64,000 bases of DNA from Fulvimarina sp. Its GTDB lineage: Bacteria; Pseudomonadota; Alphaproteobacteria; Rhizobiales; Rhizobiaceae. The notes below the pieces were generated by a model that searched no databases, was not told the DNA's origin, and saw only the letters and a program-made list of their open reading frames with translations. The stretch lies in NCBI GenBank assembly GCA_002700095.1, contig PACL01000080.1, positions 185,082 to 249,081 on the forward strand, in the 5' to 3' direction. Of this stretch, positions 51,734 through 60,360 are shown piece after piece; the stretch's first letter is position 1; every line of letters begins with the position of its first letter. A program made the translations under genes and the position numbers.

Positions 51734-54178
51734 TCAGAACAGCCCGCCGGCGCCCTGGGTGATCGCCTGCTCGGCCTGCTGCGAGATCTGGCCGCCACCG
51801 GGGCCGGACGCGACCTCGTCCTCGCCGATGATCTGGTAACTGTCCGCCGGGCCCGTGCCGGGCTTGAAGGCCTCCATGATCACGTCGGGGCCGGAGCCCG
51901 AGGCCCGCATGCCGGTCTTGCGGTTGACGGCGATCAGCTCCATGCCCTCGGGCACCTTGAAGTCGACCGGCTTCTTGCCCTTCAGCGCTTCCTTCATGAA
52001 GTCGATGAAGACCGGCGCCGCGAGGCCGCCGCCTGTGGCGCCGTGGCCCATCGGCTGCGGGTTGTCGTAGCCGAGATAGACGCCGCAGACGAGATCCGGC
52101 GTGAAGCCGACGAACCAGGCGTCCTTCTCGTCATTGGTGGTGCCGGTCTTGCCGGCCACCGGCACGCCGAGCGCCTTGACGCGCGTCGCCGTGCCGCGCT
52201 GGACGACGCCCTCCATCATCGAGGTGATCTGGTAGGCGGTCATCGGGTCGAGCACCTGGTCGCGCTCGTCGACGAGCTGCGGCTCGGCCTGGCCATCATA
52301 TTCGCGGGTGTTGCAGTCGGCGCAGAAGCGCTGGTCGTGCTTGTAGACGGTCCGGCCGTAGCGGTCCTGCACCCGGTCGATCAGCGACGGCTCGATCGAG
52401 CGGCCGCCATTGGCGATCACCGAATAGGCGGTGACCATCCTGAGGACGGTGGTCTCGCCGGCTCCGAGCGCCATCGGCAGATAGGGCTTCAGATGGTCGT
52501 AGATGCCGAAGCGCTCGGCATAGGCGGCGACGAGGTCCATGCCCATGTCCTTGGCGAGGCGCACGGTCATCAGGTTGCGGCTCTTCTCGATGCCGAGCCG
52601 GAGGGTCGAGGGTCCGGCATAGCCGCCGCCGTAGTTCTGCGGCGTCCAGTAGCCGCCATTGCCGTCGGGCAGCGACACCGGCCCGTCCATGATCACCGAG
52701 GCGGGCGTATAGCCGTTGTCGAGGGCCGCCGAATAGACGAACGGCTTGAACGATGAACCGGGCTGGCGATAGGCCTGGCTGGCGCGGTTGAATTCGGACT
52801 GGTCGTAGGAGAAGCCGCCGACCATGGCGCGGACCCGGCCGGTCTCCGGCTCCATGGCGACGAGCGCGCCCTGCACCTTGGGCGGCTGGCGAAGCAGGTA
52901 GCCGTCGCCGTCGCCTTCCTTCTCCACATAGACCACGTCGCCGCGCGACAGCACCTGGTCGGCCGAGCGGACCGAGCCCTTCTTCTCCTTGGTGTCCAGC
53001 CTCAGGGCCCATTTCATGTCGGACAGCGCGATCGTGCCGATCTCGCGCTCGCTGTCCAGCGCTCCCGAGATCGCCCGGCGCGGCTGCACGCCGACGCTGA
53101 CCCGGTCCGCATTGGCTTCGAGCACCACGGCGAGGCGCCACTGCGGCACGTCCGCCAGCGCCTCGACCTTGCCGACCTCGGCGCCCCAGTCGCTGCCGAT
53201 GTCGATGGTCGTCACCGGGCCGCGATAGCCGCGCTGCTGATCGAAGGCGACGAGCGCGTTCTGCAGCGCTGCCCTCGCCTCCTTCTGCAAGGCCGGATCG
53301 AGGGTCGTGCGGACCGACAGGCCGCCCTCGTAGAGCGCCTTGGAACCGTAGCGCTGGACGATCTCGCGACGGACGTCCTCGGTGAAGTATTGCGACGAGG
53401 CGAGATAGGTGCCGGACGGGCGCGGATTGACCTTGATCGGCTTTTCCTTCGCCGCAGCGGCCTCTTCCTGGTCGATGAAGCCGTTCGCCGTCATCTGAGC
53501 GATCACCCAGTTGCGGCGGTCGAGCGCCCGGTCGTAGTCGCGGAACGGATTGTAGTTTTCCGGCGCCTTCGGCAGCGCCGCGAGATAGGCGGCCTCCTCG
53601 ACGCTGAGTTCGGTCACCGACTTGTCGAAATAGGCAAGCGCCGCGGCGGCGATGCCGTAGGAGCCCATGCCGAGATAGATCTCGTTGAGATAGAGTTCGA
53701 GGATCTTGTCCTTCGAATAGGCCTGCTCGATGCGCAGCGACAGGATCGCTTCCTTGAGCTTGCGGTCGAAGGTGCGCTCGTTGGTGAGAAGGAAGTTCTT
53801 CGCCACCTGCTGGGTGATGGTCGAGGCGCCCTGCATGCGCCCGCCCTTGGCGAGCACCATGACGGCGCGCCCGACGCCCTCGATGTCGATACCGGGATGG
53901 GTATAGAAGTTCTTGTCCTCGGCAGAGAGGAAGGCATTCTTGACGAGGTCCGGGATCGCCTGGATCGGCAGGAACAGCCGGCGCTGGGAGGCGTATTCCG
54001 CCATCAGCTGCCCGTCGGAGGCATGCACCCGCGTCGTCACCGGCGGCTCGTACTTGGCCAGCACCTGATAGTCCGGCAGCCCCTCGGCCGTGCGCTCGAC
54101 ATACCACGCCACCGCGCCGGCGACGAAAATGAAGAGAACCGACCCGATGCCGAAGAAATAACCGATCAGTCTGATCAT
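51734..54178 (-). CDS. mrcA: Penicillin-binding protein 1A (bifunctional class A PBP)
   Basis: Polymerises and crosslinks peptidoglycan in the periplasm. The 814-residue protein has an N-terminal membrane anchor (residues about 5-28); a glycosyltransferase GT51 domain with LSAEDKNFYTHPGID, the QQVAKNFLLTNERTF segment and EAILSLRIEQAYSKDKILEL; an OB-like insertion; and the transpeptidase domain with SSFKPFVYS (active-site Ser), KSRN and KTGTTND. The start at 54178 is fixed by a GGAG site 6 bases upstream and the anchor. It lies between amiC and prfB on the same strand, a conserved rhizobial arrangement with rne opposite. Confidence 0.96.
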   Translation of the reverse strand: MIRLIGYFFGIGSVLFIFVAGAVAWYVERTAEGLPDYQVLAKYEPPVTTRVHASDGQLMAEYASQRRLFLPIQAIPDLVKNAFLSAEDKNFYTHPGIDIEGVGRAVMVLAKGGRMQGASTITQQVAKNFLLTNERTFDRKLKEAILSLRIEQAYSKDKILELYLNEIYLGMGSYGIAAAALAYFDKSVTELSVEEAAYLAALPKAPENYNPFRDYDRALDRRNWVIAQMTANGFIDQEEAAAAKEKPIKVNPRPSGTYLASSQYFTEDVRREIVQRYGSKALYEGGLSVRTTLDPALQKEARAALQNALVAFDQQRGYRGPVTTIDIGSDWGAEVGKVEALADVPQWRLAVVLEANADRVSVGVQPRRAISGALDSEREIGTIALSDMKWALRLDTKEKKGSVRSADQVLSRGDVVYVEKEGDGDGYLLRQPPKVQGALVAMEPETGRVRAMVGGFSYDQSEFNRASQAYRQPGSSFKPFVYSAALDNGYTPASVIMDGPVSLPDGNGGYWTPQNYGGGYAGPSTLRLGIEKSRNLMTVRLAKDMGMDLVAAYAERFGIYDHLKPYLPMALGAGETTVLRMVTAYSVIANGGRSIEPSLIDRVQDRYGRTVYKHDQRFCADCNTREYDGQAEPQLVDERDQVLDPMTAYQITSMMEGVVQRGTATRVKALGVPVAGKTGTTNDEKDAWFVGFTPDLVCGVYLGYDNPQPMGHGATGGGLAAPVFIDFMKEALKGKKPVDFKVPEGMELIAVNRKTGMRASGSGPDVIMEAFKPGTGPADSYQIIGEDEVASGPGGGQISQQAEQAITQGAGGLF

Positions 54179-54529
54179 CGAAACTCCGTCCGGCCGCCCG
54201 GATTGTCCGGCGCCCGCATTGCCTGGCGCCCGCTGCCCTAGGCCCCTGTCCGGCGGACGATCGCTCAGCCGATCGCCTCCCCTCAGGGATGGCCGCACCA
54301 TCCCTCTCCCCGCTGGACCGCGCGGGGACAAGCCTGCCATGACCGCAAATTGCGGCGTTGCGATGGATCGACGCCGCTTTTACGGCATCCGCACCCAAGA
54401 AAGTTGCCGAATTGCCACAGAAATTCGGAGGATCGTCAAGCGCCGGTCAAGCTTTGTCGGTCAGGCCGCGCCGCCGTCATCGCAGCGGCGAATCGTGCCG
54501 GTATCCAAGCGCCTGACGGACGGCGCTTT
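54179..54529 (-). other. mrcA upstream region
   Basis: A 351-base gap between amiC and mrcA. On the minus strand it has a possible -35 TTGACG (54434-54439) but no convincing -10. AAGCGCC/GGCGCTT (54507-54513 and 54522-54528) is a 7-bp hairpin just after the amiC stop. The plus-strand orientation of that hairpin is followed by TTT, although no plus-strand gene ends there. No gene is seen. Confidence 0.4.
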
Positions 54530-55756
54530 TCAGCCGCGCCTTTCCGCCGCCTTGAGCGCGTCGGCCTGGCCGCCACGAAAGAAGCCGATGATCGATTCCG
54601 CGATGGCGGAGGTGATCTTGCGCCGCCACGCATCGTCCTTCAGCAGCTTTTCGTCCTTGTCGTTGGACAGGAACCCCATCTCGACCAGCACCGAGGGAAT
54701 GTCCGGCGCCTTCAGCACCCGGAAGCCCGCCGAGCGCTTCGGGTTCTTGATGAGCTCGATGTTGCGCTTCGACAGATCGGCGACGAGAGCCGAGGCGAAG
54801 TGCTCGGAGAAGCTCACCGTCTCACGGCGCGTCAGGTCGAGCAGGATGTCGAAGATCTCCGGCGAGGTTTCCTGGAAGCCTTTCGGGGCGAAACGGTCCG
54901 AGGCGTTCTCATTCGCGGCGATCTGCCGGGAGAGCTCGTCCGAGGCGTCTTCCGACAGGGTGTAGACCGTCGCCCCGCGCAGCGCCTTGTAGTGAATCGA
55001 GTCGGCGTGGATCGAGAGAAAGAGATCGGCCCCGAGCTCGCGCGCGGAGGCCGCCCGTGCGTCAAGCGGAATGAACACGTCGCTGTTGCGGGTAAGCTCA
55101 GCGTCGACGTTCGGATAGGCGCGAAGCAGGTCGCGCAGCAGCCGAGCGTTTTCCAGATTGACGTTCTTCTCCATGGTGCCGGAGGGCGAGACGGCGCCTT
55201 TGTCGTCGCCACCATGGCCGGGGTCGATGACGATCGTCAGCTTGCGCGGACCGGCCGCCCGGGCCGGGAGGCCGTCACCGCTCCGGGGAGCCGACGGCTC
55301 GGCCGCCGCGCTCGCGACCTGCCCCACGCCGTCGAGGGATCCGCCGGGAGCAGTCAGCGCGACGTCGACGACCTGCCTGCCATCCTCCACCCGCTCGCTC
55401 ACGAGGGCTGCGGCCGGCGCCTTGAGCCGGAAAATCACCCGGTAGCGATCGGCAGTGACGAGGCCGTGGCGCACCGTCGAGGCCAGAGCATTGTCCGGCA
55501 ACTGGTCGAAAGCGACGGCCGGGACGGTGTTGTCGAAGTCCACCGCGATCCGGTCCGGATTCTTCATGGCGAAGGTTCGCACCCCGGTCTTGCCGGTCAG
55601 AGTGAAACGGATTGAGAGGCCGGCCTTGCTGGCGGTGGGCTCGATGCGGGTGATGACCCGCTCCTCGCCGGCCATCGCGCCACCACTGGACGCAAGGCCG
55701 AGCACCGGAACCAGAAGGGCGAAGACGAGAGCAGCGAGCGTGCGGCCGGCGATCAT
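54530..55756 (-). CDS. amiC: N-acetylmuramoyl-L-alanine amidase (AmiC-like)
   Basis: Zinc amidase that cuts septal peptidoglycan so daughter cells can separate. A Sec signal peptide (residues 1-28) is followed by an AMIN domain (about 30-140) that targets the septum, then an Amidase_3 domain (about 175-400). Zinc ligands and catalytic residues are seen in VIDPGHGGDDKGA, KNVNLENARLLRDL, FLSIHADSIHYK and SVLVEMGFLSND. Length 408 residues. The start at 55756 was chosen because the signal peptide begins there. It lies upstream of mrcA on the same strand, and rne is divergent after 828 bases. Confidence 0.95.
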   Translation of the reverse strand: MIAGRTLAALVFALLVPVLGLASSGGAMAGEERVITRIEPTASKAGLSIRFTLTGKTGVRTFAMKNPDRIAVDFDNTVPAVAFDQLPDNALASTVRHGLVTADRYRVIFRLKAPAAALVSERVEDGRQVVDVALTAPGGSLDGVGQVASAAAEPSAPRSGDGLPARAAGPRKLTIVIDPGHGGDDKGAVSPSGTMEKNVNLENARLLRDLLRAYPNVDAELTRNSDVFIPLDARAASARELGADLFLSIHADSIHYKALRGATVYTLSEDASDELSRQIAANENASDRFAPKGFQETSPEIFDILLDLTRRETVSFSEHFASALVADLSKRNIELIKNPKRSAGFRVLKAPDIPSVLVEMGFLSNDKDEKLLKDDAWRRKITSAIAESIIGFFRGGQADALKAAERRG

Positions 55757-56584
55757 TCGTACATCTTTCCACGGTTGCCTGTGGCGAAAGGTCTCTGAGT
55801 GCGCGGACGACCACCGGCGATCGACGCCGCGGCCATAGCACATCCGCGCCGGCTGGTGCATGCGGCCCGATCGACTGGCACCGGCCCTGCACCGGCGCGC
55901 TGCGAGACCGCTGTTGCCGCAGGATATCGTCCCGAAGACGGCGAAATGCCGCGCCAGGTCGCCCAACCCGGACGATCGTTAGCGGATGAATGGATGCCGA
56001 GGCTTGCGCGAAGCTCGGGACGACGGCTTCGGGATCTGCTTTTGCCGCCGATTTCGTCGCTTTGACCGCCTGCCGAACGGGCAGCACCCTTGTCATGGTC
56101 AATAACCCGTCATAAAAGCAGGATCGAGGTTTGTGGTGGCGGAAAATTCGCGTCGCCGGCAAGAGGTTCGGAAGCCCGCGTCAGGCGCATGCCGCCCCGT
56201 GTCGGATGCCGACCCGCCCGAGAGGCGATGCTGCGTTCCACCACCCCGCCTCAAGTCGAGGTTTTTCGCCGATGCCGCAGCAGGAACTGCGATCGGCACA
56301 CTTCTCGTCGAGATGCGCCGCCCGCCGCGGGGCGCATGCGCGACGTTTCATCGGCCGCCCGATGGCGGTCACCTGTTGTTATAAGGTCGTGTATTTGCCG
56401 CATCTGTCCGATTTTCACCGTCAGTCATTGTCCAGCGTCCGCCTCGTTGCGGCCGGTCATCAGCACGGAATCGTCGAGCAGCGGCCTGTGTGCACGACCC
56501 AGTCGGGCTCGCGCCCTACGAAAGACCGCTTGGCGATGATCTGCCGGATGCGTGTCCCTTGCGCGAGCGCCGGGGAGTCATCTC
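55757..56584 (+). promoter_or_regulatory. Long intergenic region upstream of rne
   Basis: An 828-base gap between divergent amiC and rne. A possible promoter for rne is TTGTCA (56090-56095) and TAAAAG (56113-56118) with a 17-base spacer, which would give a 5' untranslated region of about 460 bases. Short open frames here lack ribosome binding sites. In E. coli the 5' leader of rne is about 360 bases and RNase E cleaves it to control its own level, so a similar role is plausible. Confidence 0.4.
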
Positions 56585-59512
56585 ATGGCAAACAAAATGC
56601 TGATCGACGCGTCCCACCCGGAAGAGACGCGCGTCGTCGTCGTCCGCGGTAGCCGGATAGAAGAGTTCGATTTCGAATCGGAACACAAGAAGCAGCTCAA
56701 GGGGAACATCTACCTCGCCAAGGTCACGCGGGTCGAACCGTCGCTTCAGGCCGCCTTCGTCGAGTATGGCGGCAACCGCCACGGCTTCCTCGCCTTTTCC
56801 GAAATCCACCCGGACTACTACCAGATCCCGAAGGCGGATCGCGAAGCCCTGCTCGCCGAGGAAATGGCGCGTGGCGACGAGGACGACGACGACGAGCCGA
56901 AGGCCAAGCCCGCCCCCAAGGCGCAGCGCGGCCGCGGCCGGACGCGCGGCAAGGCTGCCGCCCGCGAGGACGGCGAAACGATCGCCGAGGACGTTTCGAG
57001 CCATGCCGGCGAGATCGGCGATGAGGAAGTCGGCGCGAGCGGCGACGACGCGCCGCATGCGCAGGACGGTCACGACGATGCGTCCGACCCGGTCGAGGCC
57101 CGCGACGGCTCCGACGACGACGCAGACGAGACCTCTTCCGAAGAGGGCGAAGACAATGGCCGTTCGCGCAAGCCGCGTCGTGGCCGGCGGACCCGCGGCC
57201 GCGGCCGTGAAGCGGATTCCGAGGAGAACGCCGACGAGGATGGCGAGCCCGAGGAAATCGACGACCTCGGCTCCGAGGACGCAATGGAGGAGGTTCCGGT
57301 CCGCCAGAGCCGCCCGCGTCGCCAGTACAAGATCCAGGAGGTCATCAAGCGCCGCCAGATCCTGCTTGTCCAGGTCGTCAAGGAAGAGCGCGGCAACAAG
57401 GGCGCGGCGCTGACCACCTATCTGTCGCTCGCCGGTCGCTATTCGGTGCTGATGCCCAACACCGCCCGCGGCGGCGGCATCTCCCGCAAGATCACCAACG
57501 CTGCCGATCGCAAGCGGCTGAAGGACGTGGTGCGCGACCTCGAAGTGCCGCGCGGCATGGGCATCATCCTGCGGACCGCCGGTGCCAACCGCACCAAGGC
57601 GGAGGTCAAGCGTGACTACGAGTACCTGATGCGGCTGTGGGAGACGGTGCGCACCGTGACGCTCTCCTCGATTGCCCCTGCCCTCGTCTATGAGGAAGGC
57701 AGCCTGATCAAGCGCTCGATCCGCGACCTCTACAACAAGGACATCGACCAGATCCTCGTCGCCGGCGAAGGCGGCTACCGCGAAGCCAAAGACTTCATGC
57801 GGATGCTGATGCCGAGCCAGGCCAAGGTGGTCCAGCCCTACCGCGACCCGACTCCGATCTTCGCCCGCCAGGGCATCGAGACGCAGCTCGACAAGATGCT
57901 GCAGCCCCATGTGACGCTCAAGTCCGGCGGCTACATCATCATCAACCAGACCGAGGCGCTGGTCGCCATCGACGTCAACTCCGGCCGCTCGACGCGGGAG
58001 CACTCGATCGAGGACACCGCCTACCAGACCAATCTGGAGGCGGCCGAGGAGGTCGCAAGGCAGCTCAGGCTGCGCGACCTCGCCGGCCTGATCGTCATCG
58101 ACTTCATCGACATGGAGGAGAAGCGCAACAACCGCGCCGTCGAGAAGAAGATCAAGGACTGCCTGAAGGACGACCGGGCGCGCATCCAGGTCGGCAAGAT
58201 CTCGCATTTCGGCCTTCTGGAGATGAGCCGCCAGCGCATTCGCGCCAGCGTGCTGGAATCCACCATGCAGGCCTGCCCGATCTGTGGCGGCGCCGGCCAT
58301 ATCCGTTCGGCCTCCTCGCTGGCGCTGCACGTGCTGCGCACGATCGAGGAGCACCTGCAGAAGCACGCGACCCACGATCTCATCGTCAAGGTTCCGACCG
58401 CGACGGCGATCTACGTCCTCAACGAGAAGCGCAAGCGGATCGACGAGCTCGAGCAGCATTTCGGCTTGAGGATCACCATCGAGGCCGACGAGGCCGCCGG
58501 CCATCAGGGCGTGACGATCGAGCATGGCGCCCCGGCCGAGCAGCCGGTCGTCCGGCAGATCGCGGCCCATCCCGAATCGGTCGTCGCCGATGACGAGATC
58601 GACGTCGTCGAGGAGGAAGCGCCCGAAGAGGCCGTCGCCGAAGAGACCGAGACGAAGGCAAGCGACACCCAGAAGGACGAGGGCGACGGTAAGCGCCGCC
58701 GTCGTCGGCGCCGGCGCCGGCGGGGCGAGCGCGAAGACGGCCAGAATGGCGAGGCACACGCCTCTTCGGACGGATCGACCGATTCGGGCGACGAGAGCGA
58801 GACCGGCGACGACGAGAGCGAAGAGAGCGACGACGAGACGTCCGGCGAAGCCGATGACGGCGACCGCGGCTCGCGCCGCCGCCGGCGCGGCCGTCGGGGC
58901 GGCAGGCGCCACCGCGACCAGAACGGCGAGGCCGGCGACGACACGGGCAACGGGGCGGAGAACACCTCCGAGCCGATCGCGGCCGTGAGCGAAGCCGCCG
59001 CGGTCTCCAGCGAGACGCGGCACGAAGAGACGGTCGTCTCCGGCGATGCCACTGCACATGTCGTCGCGCCGGAAGCGTCTTCGGACGCTCCACACGACGC
59101 AGCCCGTGAGGACGCCGTGGCGGTCGCCTCGGTGACCGAGGCGGTCAGCGACACGGTCGTGGTCTCGGAGCAGGACTGGTCGCAGGCCCCGGAGAGCTAC
59201 GAGCCGGAGCATCGCGCCGAGGCTCCGGTGGAGCACAGCGTCGAGGCGGCGGACACCGCCAATCACATCGGGGTGCCCGAGGTGGAAGCCGGCCAGCCGG
59301 AAGCCGTCACGACGGGCGACGACGGCGGCGCGGCCGAGACCGTTGCTGCCGGCGAGGAGTCCGTCGCGGCCGATCAGCCAGCCAACGATGACGTGCCCGA
59401 ACCCGCAGCTCCGAGAGAGCCGGTGGTGACGTCCTCGACCGGCGAAGAGGCGAGCGGCGAAGACGGCAAGCCGCGGCGCACCGGGTGGTGGGCCCGCCGC
59501 AGTTTTTTCTGA
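56585..59512 (+). CDS. rne: Ribonuclease E/G
   Basis: Essential endonuclease for mRNA decay and rRNA/tRNA maturation. The N-terminal S1 domain (about residues 35-70 and 255-330) is split by a roughly 150-residue acidic and Arg-rich insertion, a feature of rhizobial RNase E. The catalytic part has VAIDVNSGRSTREHSIEDTA (pattern DVNSG), IDFIDMEEKRNNRAV and the zinc-link CPICGGAGHIRS. After about residue 640 comes a disordered tail of Arg-rich clusters ([12 protein letters not shown]) and acidic stretches, ending in GWWARRSFF, which likely scaffolds the degradosome. Length 975 residues. The start at 56585 follows a GGGGAG site. Confidence 0.96.
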   Translation: MANKMLIDASHPEETRVVVVRGSRIEEFDFESEHKKQLKGNIYLAKVTRVEPSLQAAFVEYGGNRHGFLAFSEIHPDYYQIPKADREALLAEEMARGDEDDDDEPKAKPAPKAQRGRGRTRGKAAAREDGETIAEDVSSHAGEIGDEEVGASGDDAPHAQDGHDDASDPVEARDGSDDDADETSSEEGEDNGRSRKPRRGRRTRGRGREADSEENADEDGEPEEIDDLGSEDAMEEVPVRQSRPRRQYKIQEVIKRRQILLVQVVKEERGNKGAALTTYLSLAGRYSVLMPNTARGGGISRKITNAADRKRLKDVVRDLEVPRGMGIILRTAGANRTKAEVKRDYEYLMRLWETVRTVTLSSIAPALVYEEGSLIKRSIRDLYNKDIDQILVAGEGGYREAKDFMRMLMPSQAKVVQPYRDPTPIFARQGIETQLDKMLQPHVTLKSGGYIIINQTEALVAIDVNSGRSTREHSIEDTAYQTNLEAAEEVARQLRLRDLAGLIVIDFIDMEEKRNNRAVEKKIKDCLKDDRARIQVGKISHFGLLEMSRQRIRASVLESTMQACPICGGAGHIRSASSLALHVLRTIEEHLQKHATHDLIVKVPTATAIYVLNEKRKRIDELEQHFGLRITIEADEAAGHQGVTIEHGAPAEQPVVRQIAAHPESVVADDEIDVVEEEAPEEAVAEETETKASDTQKDEGDGKRRRRRRRRRRGEREDGQNGEAHASSDGSTDSGDESETGDDESEESDDETSGEADDGDRGSRRRRRGRRGGRRHRDQNGEAGDDTGNGAENTSEPIAAVSEAAAVSSETRHEETVVSGDATAHVVAPEASSDAPHDAAREDAVAVASVTEAVSDTVVVSEQDWSQAPESYEPEHRAEAPVEHSVEAADTANHIGVPEVEAGQPEAVTTGDDGGAAETVAAGEESVAADQPANDDVPEPAAPREPVVTSSTGEEASGEDGKPRRTGWWARRSFF

Positions 59513-59517
59513 GACTC

Positions 59518-59554
59518 TTCGGGCTCGGCCACTAGGCCGGGCCCGAAGGCTTTC
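59518..59554 (+). terminator. Rho-independent terminator after rne
   Basis: A 13-bp stem (59518-59530 and 59535-59547) with one G-U pair and an ACTA loop starts 5 bases after the rne stop and is followed by GGCTTTCC. The stem is strong although the T tract is short. Confidence 0.75.
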
Positions 59555-60254
59555 CGGGCCTGTCTGATGATGGCCGTTCCATCGCCGCGCCGCGGTCCGC
59601 ACGGGGCTCGGCGCGGCGAGCCGGCAAGGCACCGGCAGCCTTGCCGTCCCTGTCGCCTCGGCGAGCTGCCATCACCGCCCGGCACCGGCATCGGCCCCGC
59701 CAAGGCCCGAAGCTGCCACTCGAGGCGGTGGCCTTGGCGCACGGCGCGGAAGCACCGTTTCCAACAATCCCCCGCCCGGGGCGTGGCGACGACGCCCGGC
59801 GATCGCAGCGAGGCGTCCGCAACGCATACGCCGCGCGACGTCGGGGTGATCCGCCGCCACGTGGCGGAACGGCATCCGGCACGCCTCCGGCGATCTCGGC
59901 TTCAGCGAGACACGGAACAGTCAGAATGGAAGAGGCAGAAACGGGAGAGGAAGGAATCGATGGCCGGCCGGCATTCGCGCGACAGTACGAGGAAACCGTC
60001 ATTGCGCGGTGCCGACCGACCCCCCACGGGACCCAGGAGATGCGGCGGACCTGAGCATTCCATGGGGTAACTCGGGGGCCTGGCAAGCGGCAGCAGGCGC
60101 CCTGAATTCCTTGAGGGAACACTTGCTCAGAACCGGTCGAATTGCAACTTCGCCGCCGGCTCGAAGAGGAAAGTTTTAGCAAGAGGGTTAAGATCCTGCC
60201 AACCCTCGAAGCAGTCTCGCCCGGCCTTGTCCCCAACTTGCCGGCGCGGGAGCC
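59555..60254. other. Long intergenic region between rne and pleD
   Basis: About 700 bases with no gene I can support: open frames in it lack ribosome binding sites and look like shuffled high-GC sequence. It could hold a small RNA, but I see no clear promoter and terminator pair. Confidence 0.45.
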
Positions 60255-60360
60255 CTAGAGCGGGATGGCTTTTCTTCGAATCGCCATGCCGCTCTAGCTT
60301 TTTGATCCCGCATGATCTTTTTCCGAGAGCCGGCAACCACCGCTCGGGATCATGCTCTAA
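60255..60360. repeat. Rhizobiales-type intergenic repeat with two hairpins
   Basis: First hairpin: CTAGAGCGGGATGGC (60255-60269) pairs with the inverted copy at 60283-60297 with one mismatch. Second hairpin: GCATGATC (60310-60317) and GATCATGC (60348-60355) with an inner CCGAG/CTCGG. The GCTCTAG, CTTTTTGAT and GATCATGCTCTA words match the repeat family found widely in Rhizobiales intergenic regions. The repeat overlaps the last codons of pleD: the CTA at 60357-60359 is the pleD stop codon (TAG). Confidence 0.75.

Noticed and set aside
56516-59632. A 1038-codon open frame on the minus strand opposite rne
   Set aside because: Same effect: rne is rich in GAC/GAG/CGC codons, so the other strand is open. 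The product is low-complexity and has no ribosome binding site or family.
59532-60236. Open frames of 130-230 codons between rne and pleD on both strands
   Set aside because: No ribosome binding sites, no recognisable product, Arg/Pro/Ser-rich composition typical of non-coding high-GC DNA.
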